The position numbers and the translations under genes are program-made. DNA of 5,465 nt from an uncultured bacterium (GTDB taxonomy: Bacteria; Actinomycetota; Coriobacteriia; Coriobacteriales; Coriobacteriaceae), in NCBI GenBank assembly GCA_905215115.1, contig CAJMOP010000125.1:1-5465 (forward strand), given 5' to 3'. Within the stretch, counting starts at the first letter, position 1; the number at the start of each line of letters is the position of its first letter. The notes under the pieces were generated by a model, which saw only the letters and a list, made by a program, of their open reading frames with translations, did not search any database and was not told the origin of the DNA. This document shows, piece by piece, positions 1 through 4,968 of the stretch.

Positions 1-34
1 GGGCGGAGAAGGACGTGGTCGATAGGGATACGTG
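1..34. repeat. Partial first unit of an 80-bp tandem repeat
   Basis: This stretch matches the tail of the two complete units downstream: a G-rich start, then GG-ACGT, then a less conserved stretch ending just before a TCCC block. The same order of blocks (GGG, ACGT, TCCC) recurs at the end of each of the next two units, so this is most likely the 3' part of another copy that begins outside the window. Divergence is high, so the assignment is by eye. Confidence 0.5.
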
Positions 35-114
35 TCCCCTTCGCTGTTTCGCGCTTTGCGCGAAAGGCGCGCTACTTTGGGATGGATGGGGAACGTGGTT
101 GTTGCGGTGGCTTT
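35..114. repeat. Tandem repeat unit 1 with hairpin
   Basis: This is the first complete copy of a diverged tandem repeat, measured from TCCC at 35 to TCCC near 115. It contains a perfect 8-bp inverted repeat, TTTCGCGC (47-54) and GCGCGAAA (58-65), around a TTT loop, extended outward by 42-45 pairing with 66-69 past a bulged G46. Then come ACTTTGGGATGG and GAACGTGGT. Reading frames stay open through it because the unit is GC-rich and lacks stop triplets; I see no ribosome binding site or protein family, so I treat it as non-coding. Confidence 0.65.
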
Positions 115-195
115 TCCCTTTTGCTGTTTCGCGGCTTTGCCGCGAAAAGCGCAGCACTTTGGGATGGGCGGGTACGTTATTGTCGCGCTGCTCTG
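115..195. repeat. Tandem repeat unit 2 with hairpin
   Basis: This is the second complete copy, about 81 bp, aligned to unit 1 through TCCCTT, GCTGTTTCGCG, ACTTTGGGATGG and ACGT. Its hairpin stem is TTTCGCGGC (127-135) and GCCGCGAAA (139-147) around the same TTT loop, with 123-125 pairing to 148-150 past a bulged G126. Compared with unit 1 the stem has gained a G-C pair, changed on both sides, so pairing is kept while sequence changes. The array stops at about 200; the following 50 nt to the promoter show no further copy. Confidence 0.65.
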
Positions 196-248
196 TCCCG
201 GCCGCATTTCTAGAGCGTTTCCCCCGCCATAAATTACCCTTGGCATAC

Positions 249-276
249 TTGCGCGAAAGCCTACTGGTGCTACACT
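249..276 (+). promoter_or_regulatory. Probable extended -10 promoter of the riboflavin import operon
   Basis: TACACT at 271-276 fits a -10 hexamer in four of six positions and is preceded by TGC (268-270), the TGn of an extended -10. A weak -35 (TTGCGC, 249-254) lies 16 bp upstream. Transcription would start near 283, which is exactly where the riboswitch P1 stem begins; this fit supports the call. TTGGCA at 240-245 is a better -35 hexamer but lies 25 bp away, too far. Confidence 0.5.
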
Positions 277-282
277 TGCAAT

Positions 283-470
283 TGCTGTTTCAGGGCGGGG
301 TGAAATTCCCCACTGGCGGTAAATCGGGCGGTGCTAAAGGGGTGCCGTGGCGCAGTCGAGGTGCCTGCGGCCGAGCCGATGAGTCCGCGACCCGTGTGTG
401 CGTTGGTTCGCATGCCGGCTGAACTGGTGAGATCCCAGTACCAACGGTTAGAGTCCGGATGAAAGAGGCA
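283..470 (+). promoter_or_regulatory. FMN riboswitch (RFN element)
   Basis: The conserved blocks of the FMN aptamer occur in order: GGGGTGAAATTCCCC with its hairpin (297-300 pairing 308-311), CTGGCGGTAAAT, GTCCGCGACCCGTGTG (383-398), GAACTGGTGAGATCCCAGT (421-439), and the 3' block AGAGTCCGGATGAAAGA. P1 closes by TGC (283-285) with GCA (468-470) and TTTCA (288-292) with TGAAA (460-464). The variable arm between about 323 and 380 is long, with ATCGG (323-327) able to pair with CCGAT (376-380) and GGCGC (349-353) with GTGCC (361-365). The aptamer ends 9 nt before the start codon and leaves no room for a terminator, so control is probably translational: FMN stabilises P1, whose 3' strand includes part of the Shine-Dalgarno region. 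Confidence 0.95.
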
Positions 471-475
471 GGTGA
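465..475 (+). promoter_or_regulatory. Ribosome binding site of ribU, overlapping riboswitch P1
   Basis: GAGG (465-468) and AGGTGA (470-475) precede ATG at 480 by 11 and 4 nt. The first block and the first base of the second lie inside the 3' strand of P1, so ligand-stabilised P1 would hide part of the site. This also settles the start: the in-frame ATG at 459 belongs to the conserved GGATGAAAGA aptamer core and has no ribosome binding site of its own. Confidence 0.65.
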
Positions 476-479
476 TCTT

Positions 480-1070
480 ATGTCTGAACAGTCGCAGCAT
501 ATCCATTTTGAGAACACGAATAGGTGGAGCACCAAACAGCTCGTTACCATGGCGCTGATGTGTGCCTTGGGCGCCCTGTTTATGTACGTGCAGCTGCCTA
601 TCCTTCCTTCGGCGCCGTTTTTGACGTATGACCCGTCGCTGGTGCCGGCGATGGTGTGCGGTTTTGCGTATGGTCCTGGCGCCGGTACTGCTGTTGCCGC
701 TATGGCGATTGTTATCCATGCGCTTACCACGGGCGATTGGGTCGGCGCACTTATGAACCTGGTTGCTACGCTGGGCTACATTCTGCCCGCGGCTATCGTG
801 TACCAGAAGATGCATACCTATAAGGGTGCCGTGATTGGTCTGGTGCTCGGCGTCATTGCCGCTACGGCGTTGTCTATGGTCGCAAACCTTACCATTGGCG
901 TATGGTTCTGGTATGGCTCGGTCGATGTGATCGCCCCGCTTATGATTCCTGCCGTGCTGCCGTTCAACCTTATCAAGACCGTGCTTAACTCGGTGTTGAC
1001 GCTAGCGGTGTATAAAGCAGTCTCCAACCTCATCACGCCTAAAAAGGACCAGGTCAAAGGCCGCGCATGA
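480..1070 (+). CDS. ribU: RibU, riboflavin-specific S component of an ECF transporter
   Basis: This is a 196-residue membrane protein that binds extracellular riboflavin and delivers it through the EcfA-EcfA-EcfT module. It has about six hydrophobic segments from residue 20 to 185. Family marks are visible: an AxxxA-type motif in the first helix (A25, A29, with A32), which in S components faces EcfT; LTYDPSLVPAMVCGF (48-62), matching the RibU YDPSxVPA signature; and PFNLIKTVLNSVLTLAVYK near the C-terminus (161-179). The FMN riboswitch directly upstream supports flavin specificity. I chose ATG 480 over the longer 459 start because the latter lies in the aptamer. The stop overlaps the ATPase start by 4 nt (ATGA), indicating translational coupling. 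Related S components can carry other vitamins, but motif and riboswitch together make riboflavin much the best call. Confidence 0.93.
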   Translation: MSEQSQHIHFENTNRWSTKQLVTMALMCALGALFMYVQLPILPSAPFLTYDPSLVPAMVCGFAYGPGAGTAVAAMAIVIHALTTGDWVGALMNLVATLGYILPAAIVYQKMHTYKGAVIGLVLGVIAATALSMVANLTIGVWFWYGSVDVIAPLMIPAVLPFNLIKTVLNSVLTLAVYKAVSNLITPKKDQVKGRA

Positions 1071-2971
1071 TTGAGTGTCGGGGCGTTTCCTTTAGCTATG
1101 ACGGTGCCGTGTCGGCGCTCGACGGTGTCGATCTGAACATCGAGGACGGGGAGTTTTTCTGCATCCTCGGTGGCAATGGGTCGGGCAAGTCGACGTTTGC
1201 CAAGCATCTGAATGCGCTGCTGCAGCCCGATGCGGGCACGGTACGTATCAACGGTATGGATGCGTCCGATCCCGAGCTGGTCTACGACATTCGTTCGACC
1301 GCAGGCATGGTGTTCCAGAATCCCGACGACCAGCTGGTGGCAACGCTTGTCGAAGATGACGTTGCGTTCGGTCCCGAAAACCTTGGCGTTCCATCGGCGC
1401 AAATTGCGCAGCGCGTACGCGAGGCGCTGAAGGGCGTGGGCCTGGTGGGCTTTGAGCGCCACGAGACCCATGCGCTCTCGGGTGGCCAAAAGCAGCGCGT
1501 GGCGCTTGCTGGCGTGCTTGCCATGGAACCGCGCGTGCTCATCTTGGATGAGGCTTCCTCGATGCTCGATCCGCGTGGACGCAAGGGCCTCATGAAGGCT
1601 TGCCGCGCGTTGCATGATCGTGGCATGACCATCGTGATGATTACGCACTTTATGGAAGAGGCCGCCGAGGCCGATCGTGTCGCGGTGTTTCGGGCGGGGC
1701 GCGTTGCCATGCTCGGTACGCCCGAGGAAATCTTGACACGGGCGGACGAACTTGCGCAGTTCAACTTGGATATGCCGGCGTCGTGCTGCTTGGGCACGGC
1801 GCTTCGTGCGAAGGGCGTGCCCGTTCATGCGCAGGTGCGCGAGGTGGATATGGTCGCCGAGATTGCGCAGACATATGCCGACCGGAGTGGGGAAGACACC
1901 GCAGGGCGGCCTTCTGCATCCGATTCTCGTGTGCTCGACAACGCCTCCTCTGCAACCGACGGGACAGCCGCGTCGGAGCCCGTCATCGAGATTTCGCACC
2001 TCTCGCATAGTTACTCGCTGAGCGCCCGCGAGCGCCGCCGCTGGCATAAGCGCTCGGCCACTGCGGGCAAATCGAACAAACAAGCCCTTTGGGGAAACGA
2101 CCCTAGCAGCCCGTGGGCGTTGCGCGATGTATCGCTGACGGTGCGTCGTGGCGAGTTCCTGGGCTTGGCAGGTCATACCGGTTCGGGTAAGTCGACGCTG
2201 ATCCAGCATCTCAACGGTTTGATTCGCCCCCAGGAGGGATCCGTTCGCGCGCTGGGGCTCGATCTGTCAAACAAGAAAGACGCCGCCGCGGTTAAGGCCA
2301 AGGTCGGCGTGGTGTTTCAATATCCCGAGCGTCAGCTGTTTGCCGAAACCGTGGCGCAGGACGTGGCGTTTGGTCCGCACAACCTTGGCTTGCCGCAAGA
2401 TGAAGTCGACCGTCGTGTCGAGTCATCGCTTGCGCGCGTGGGCCTCGACCTTTCCACGGTCGGCGACAAGAGCCCCTTTGAGCTTTCGGGCGGTCAGCAA
2501 CGGCGTGTGGCATTCGCCGGCGTGCTCGCCATGGAGCCCGAAGTCCTGGTGCTCGATGAACCCATGGCGGGGCTCGATCCGGCTGCGCGCAGGGATTTCC
2601 TTGAGCTTATCGATCGACTTCACCGTGATGGCCTGACCGTTGTCATGGTTTCGCACAGCATGGATGACCTGGCCAATTGCTGCGACCGTATCGTTGTGAT
2701 GAACGAAGGCGCGGTGTTTGCCGAGGGCACGCCCGCTCAGGTTTTTGCGCATGCGGATGAGCTTAAATCAATCGGCTTGGGTGTTCCCGCTGCCCAGCGC
2801 ATGGCGCTGGCGCTCGCGGAAGCGGGCGTGCCGCTGCGTTGCGACGGGCTCTATACGGTTGAGTCGTTGGCCGACGAGTTGGTGGACCTGCTAATCGGTC
2901 GCTCGGGCGGTCCTTCTAACGTCGCGGACATTGCTAAATCCAAGACGGTTGCGCGAGAGGAGGGCTGCTAA
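1067..2971 (+). CDS. ecfA: Fused EcfA1-EcfA2 energy-coupling ATPase
   Basis: A 634-residue cytoplasmic protein carrying both ATPase subunits of the ECF transporter in one chain. First half: Walker A GGNGSGKST (35-43), Q-loop Q84, signature LSGGQ (137-141), Walker B VLILDE (157-162) with catalytic E162, switch H194. Second half: Walker A GHTGSGKST (369-377), Q418, LSGGQ (473-477), VLVLDE (493-498) with E498, H530. All catalytic residues are present, so both sites should work. LDEASSMLDP in the first half is EcfA1-like and LDEPMAGLDP in the second is EcfA2-like. Each half keeps its C-terminal tail (DELAQFNLDMP; DELKSIGLGVP). A polar linker (about 271-303) joins them, and an Arg/Lys-rich stretch (about 317-349) sits between Y316 and the A351-L352 of the second half, about 24 residues longer than usual. 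AAAGG (1056-1060) is a plausible ribosome binding site. Confidence 0.95.
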   Translation: MIECRGVSFSYDGAVSALDGVDLNIEDGEFFCILGGNGSGKSTFAKHLNALLQPDAGTVRINGMDASDPELVYDIRSTAGMVFQNPDDQLVATLVEDDVAFGPENLGVPSAQIAQRVREALKGVGLVGFERHETHALSGGQKQRVALAGVLAMEPRVLILDEASSMLDPRGRKGLMKACRALHDRGMTIVMITHFMEEAAEADRVAVFRAGRVAMLGTPEEILTRADELAQFNLDMPASCCLGTALRAKGVPVHAQVREVDMVAEIAQTYADRSGEDTAGRPSASDSRVLDNASSATDGTAASEPVIEISHLSHSYSLSARERRRWHKRSATAGKSNKQALWGNDPSSPWALRDVSLTVRRGEFLGLAGHTGSGKSTLIQHLNGLIRPQEGSVRALGLDLSNKKDAAAVKAKVGVVFQYPERQLFAETVAQDVAFGPHNLGLPQDEVDRRVESSLARVGLDLSTVGDKSPFELSGGQQRRVAFAGVLAMEPEVLVLDEPMAGLDPAARRDFLELIDRLHRDGLTVVMVSHSMDDLANCCDRIVVMNEGAVFAEGTPAQVFAHADELKSIGLGVPAAQRMALALAEAGVPLRCDGLYTVESLADELVDLLIGRSGGPSNVADIAKSKTVAREEGC

Positions 2972-3771
2972 TGGAGGCGTTTTCGTTTGGCAGCTACTAT
3001 CCCGGCGATAGTGCGATCCACCGCCTGGACCCGCGAACCAAGTTGCTCTTGGGCTTTGTGTTTCTGATCACGACGCTCACGGTCAGTGGCTTCCGCGGAC
3101 TGGCCCCGGTCGCAATTTTCGTTGTGCTGATCTATGCCGTGTCTCGGGTGCCGGCTCGTCGCGCTCTGTCGTCGATGGCGCCGCTGCTGGCGATCGTCGC
3201 GGTGGTCGCGGTGCTCAACTTGTTTACCGATCAGAGCGGGCGCATCCTGTGGCAGCTCGGCTTTCTGCAGATAAGCGAGGGTTCGCTGCATTCCGCCGCC
3301 TTTATGACGTGCCGCCTGACCTTGATGATGGCCGGTATGAGCGCTATTACGCTCACCACACCGACGCTCGACCTCACCGCGGGCTTCGAGCGCCTGCTCG
3401 CGCCGTTTGCGCGTGTGGGACTTCCTGCGCACGAGCTCGGCATGATTATGGGTATCGCGCTGCGCTTTATGCCGCAGTTTGCCACTGAGATGAAACAGAC
3501 GGCCGATGCGCAGGCGAGCCGCGGTGCGCGCGTGACGGGAGGCCCGCTCGGCGGCGTGCGTATGCTCGGCAGTGTGGCGATTCCGCTGTTCACGGGCGTG
3601 TTCCGCCATGCCGAGACGCTGTCTGCTGCCATGGATGCACGCTGCTATCACGGCGAGCAGGGCCGCACGCGCCTGCATACGCTTGCATTTGGCCGCGGCG
3701 ATGCGTTGGCGGCGGTGGTGACGGCGTTGCTGGTGGTATGCGTTGTCGTTATCAATCTTCAATTTGTCTAA
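2971..3771 (+). CDS. ecfT: EcfT, transmembrane coupling subunit of the ECF transporter
   Basis: This 266-residue membrane protein links the ATPases to RibU. The N-terminal HRLDPRTKL (17-25) is the conserved entry to the first helix. Hydrophobic segments follow at about 25-38, 43-58, 70-86 and 113-128, with a last one at the C-terminus (about 245-266). The long cytoplasmic helices carry the two coupling motifs that plug into the ATPase grooves: AQASRG (180-185) and AMDARCYHG (220-228). The second has Cys where Gly is often found after Ala-Arg. ALRFMPQF (163-170) is also typical. Start ATG overlaps the ATPase stop by 1 nt (TAATG) and is preceded by a strong AGGAGG (2958-2963, 7-nt spacing). Length fits the family. 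Together with the two upstream genes it completes a dedicated transporter. Confidence 0.95.
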   Translation: MEAFSFGSYYPGDSAIHRLDPRTKLLLGFVFLITTLTVSGFRGLAPVAIFVVLIYAVSRVPARRALSSMAPLLAIVAVVAVLNLFTDQSGRILWQLGFLQISEGSLHSAAFMTCRLTLMMAGMSAITLTTPTLDLTAGFERLLAPFARVGLPAHELGMIMGIALRFMPQFATEMKQTADAQASRGARVTGGPLGGVRMLGSVAIPLFTGVFRHAETLSAAMDARCYHGEQGRTRLHTLAFGRGDALAAVVTALLVVCVVVINLQFV

Positions 3772-3801
3772 GCTCGATTCGAGCACAAGAAAGGGGTCTC
3801 T

Positions 3802-4248
3802 ATGACCGACATCGATCGCACCGCTCAGCTCGAGCGCGCCTGCTCGTATCTCAGGCGCATTCCGGCGTGGTATCTTGCCACGACCGATGCGAGCGACGGG
3901 CACCAGCCCCGCGTGAGGCCGTTTTCATTTGCCATGGTCGATGACGGTAAGCTGTGGTTTTGCACATCGCGCGACAAGGATGTGTGGGCCGAGCTCAGCG
4001 CGAACCCCAAGTTTGAGGTTTCGGGTTGGAAACCGGGGGAGTGTTGGATTGTACTGACCGGCGAGGCCGCGCTCGAGGACGATGCGGTCGTGAGCGACAA
4101 GGTACGCCAGGCGGGCTTTAAACACATGGTGGGCATTGGCGAACAACACGATAGCGCCAACGACGGCCGCCTCGCTTTCTTTTCGGTCCGCAACATTGCC
4201 GCGCGCTTCTGCGATATCGACGGCAGCGAGGAGCGCCTGGAGCTCTAG
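3802..4248 (+). CDS. PNPOx-like split-barrel flavin-binding protein, copy 1
   Basis: A 148-residue soluble protein of the pyridoxamine 5'-phosphate oxidase-like superfamily, resembling the uncharacterised COG5015 group. Visible marks: PAWYLATT (21-28), the FMN-contact strand VRPFSF (38-43), KLWFCTSRDKDVW (50-62) and LAFFSVRN toward the C-terminus. In this fold such segments form the FMN site at a dimer interface; the substrate is not known. It is too short for, and lacks the C-terminal region of, true PdxH, so a role in pyridoxal phosphate synthesis is unlikely. AAAGGGG (3790-3796) lies 5 nt before the ATG. It follows ecfT by 30 nt with no clear terminator, so it probably shares the flavin-controlled transcript. 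I infer that it binds FMN derived from the imported riboflavin; it could be a reductase, a flavin store or a stress protein. Confidence 0.88.
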   Translation: MTDIDRTAQLERACSYLRRIPAWYLATTDASDGHQPRVRPFSFAMVDDGKLWFCTSRDKDVWAELSANPKFEVSGWKPGECWIVLTGEAALEDDAVVSDKVRQAGFKHMVGIGEQHDSANDGRLAFFSVRNIAARFCDIDGSEERLEL

Positions 4249-4289
4249 CGCGTCTCAAATTAACTACCCGTTCTGAATTAGCTAGTGCC

Positions 4290-4295
4290 AGGAGG
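4290..4295 (+). promoter_or_regulatory. Ribosome binding site that decides the start of the second PNPOx-like gene
   Basis: AGGAGG here lies 4 nt before ATG at 4300. A GTG in the same frame at 4285 would place this strong Shine-Dalgarno sequence inside the gene and has none of its own, so ATG 4300 is preferred. Confidence 0.75.
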
Positions 4296-4299
4296 ACAC

Positions 4300-4710
4300 A
4301 TGGACGGATTGAATACGGTTTTGGAGTATCTGACGTCAGTGCCGGCATGGTATTTGGCGACGAGCGTTGACGGACAGCCGCATGTGCGTCCGTTTTCGTT
4401 TGCGCAGATCCAGGACGGCAAGCTGTGGTTTGTAACGGCGCGCACCAAAGATGTGTGGCAGGAGCTGCTGCAAAATCAGCGCTTCGAGGCCACGAGTTGG
4501 TGGCCGGGCCATGGCTGGCTCATCTTGCGCGGGCGTGCCGGCTTGGATGACCGGGCTTTAGACGAAATGCGCGAAGCCGGGTGGAAGCATCTAGAGCGCC
4601 TGGGCGAGCGCTATGAGGGGCCTAACGACCCCACGCTCGTCTTCTTTAGCGTCGAAGATCCCGAGGCTTTTATCTGCAATCACGACGAATGGGTGCCGGT
4701 CGAGCTCTAG
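4300..4710 (+). CDS. PNPOx-like split-barrel flavin-binding protein, copy 2
   Basis: A 136-residue paralogue of the preceding gene; over the first 80 or so residues roughly half the positions are identical by eye. Shared blocks are PAWYLATS (15-22), VRPFSF (29-34), DGKLWFVTARTKDVW (39-53), a W-P-G-x-x-W segment near residue 70, and VFFSVED before the C-terminus. It is shorter at the N-terminus and lacks three residues in the first hairpin. The FMN-contact blocks are intact, so it is not a decaying copy. Gap to copy 1 is 51 nt with no convincing promoter, so it is probably last in the riboflavin import operon. Homodimers are usual in this fold; two adjacent paralogues leave room for a heterodimer, which is inference. 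Substrate unknown. Confidence 0.88.
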   Translation: MDGLNTVLEYLTSVPAWYLATSVDGQPHVRPFSFAQIQDGKLWFVTARTKDVWQELLQNQRFEATSWWPGHGWLILRGRAGLDDRALDEMREAGWKHLERLGERYEGPNDPTLVFFSVEDPEAFICNHDEWVPVEL

Positions 4711-4746
4711 CCAGCTGGCTTATCCTAACAACTTGGTTTTTCGCAT

Positions 4747-4804
4747 GGGCGGGCCCCGTATTGCCCGGCGCCGTTAGGAGCGCCGGTCAATACGGAGCCC
4801 GCTC
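4747..4804 (+). terminator. Long hairpin closing the riboflavin operon
   Basis: A near-perfect inverted repeat: GCGGGC (4749-4754) with GCCCGC (4797-4802), CCGTATTG (4756-4763) with CAATACGG (4788-4795), and CCGGCGC (4765-4771) with GCGCCGG (4780-4786), broken only by two single mismatches (C55/A96 and C64/T87 in the last two digits). The loop is 8 nt (4772-4779). Outward, G4748-T4803 and G4747-C4804 also pair. It starts 37 nt after the last gene of the operon. No run of T follows on either strand, so it is not a classic intrinsic terminator; it may be a 3' end stabiliser, a Rho-linked end, or a mobile or repeated palindrome. Confidence 0.5.
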
Positions 4805-4846
4805 CATTTGTCAATTCCTTCAAGCGAATGTGTCGGGAATGTTTCA

Positions 4847-4883
4847 ATGCATGAATATGCAAGCCATTTACGTATTCATGCAT
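4847..4883. promoter_or_regulatory. Palindromic operator before argC, candidate ArgR site
   Basis: ATGCATGAATA (4847-4857) and TATTCATGCAT (4873-4883) are perfect 11-bp inverted arms 15 bp apart. Each contains an ARG-box-like half-site (TGAATA and TATTCA). In known ARG boxes such half-sites form 18-bp palindromes placed in pairs; the spacing here differs, so ArgR is the best candidate by context but not proven. The right arm overlaps the expected -35 region of argC, so a bound protein would block transcription. Confidence 0.6.
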
Positions 4884-4899
4884 CTTTTGGTGCTAAAGT
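4871..4899 (+). promoter_or_regulatory. argC: Probable argC promoter (extended -10)
   Basis: TAAAGT (4894-4899) fits a -10 hexamer in four of six positions and follows TGC (4891-4893), an extended -10. The region 17 bp upstream (CGTATT) is a poor -35, as often seen with extended -10 promoters, and lies inside the palindromic operator. A weaker alternative is CATAAC (4912-4917) with TTGGTG (4887-4892) at 19 bp. Confidence 0.45.
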
Positions 4900-4922
4900 T
4901 TCAACCCACTTCATAACGACCG

Positions 4923-4954
4923 CTGCGAAATGCGCATCGGTGCATAAATCGCAG
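4923..4954 (+). promoter_or_regulatory. Leader hairpin just upstream of the argC ribosome binding site
   Basis: CTGCGA (4923-4928) pairs with TCGCAG (4949-4954), and inside it ATGCGC (4930-4935) pairs with GTGCAT (4940-4945, one G-U pair) around an ATCG loop, with a 1 by 3 internal loop between the helices. The stem ends 2 nt before AAGGAG (4957-4962), the Shine-Dalgarno sequence of argC. It leaves that site free; possible roles are transcript protection or control of ribosome access. Confidence 0.45.
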
Positions 4955-4968
4955 ACAAGGAGTCTGAT

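Noticed and set aside
1..200. CRISPR array
   Set aside because: Units are about 80 bp and similar along their length, without short identical repeats separated by unique spacers.
15..422. Open frames over the upstream repeats and riboswitch (also 32-232)
   Set aside because: They run through repeat hairpins or the aptamer, have no ribosome binding site and match no family I know; GC-rich sequence keeps frames open by chance.
818..2209. Long minus-strand open frame of 463 codons
   Set aside because: It lies opposite ribU and the fused ATPase, whose motifs are unmistakable; it is rich in Arg and His with no recognisable domain, typical of an antisense shadow in high-GC DNA.
3772..3784. GCTCGATTCGAGC palindrome right after ecfT as a terminator
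   Set aside because: The stem is only 5-6 bp with no T-run after it, and the next ribosome binding site begins 5 nt later; read-through is expected.
2968..3903. Minus-strand open frame of 311 codons
   Set aside because: It is the antisense of ecfT and the start of the next gene, with low-complexity Arg/His/Gln composition and no family signature.
3802..4710. Pyridoxamine phosphate oxidase (PdxH) for vitamin B6 synthesis
   Set aside because: Both proteins are much shorter than PdxH and lack its C-terminal region; only the general split-barrel FMN fold is shared.
4808..4813. TTGTCA as a -35 element for argC
   Set aside because: The hexamer is good, but no acceptable -10 lies 16-18 bp downstream.
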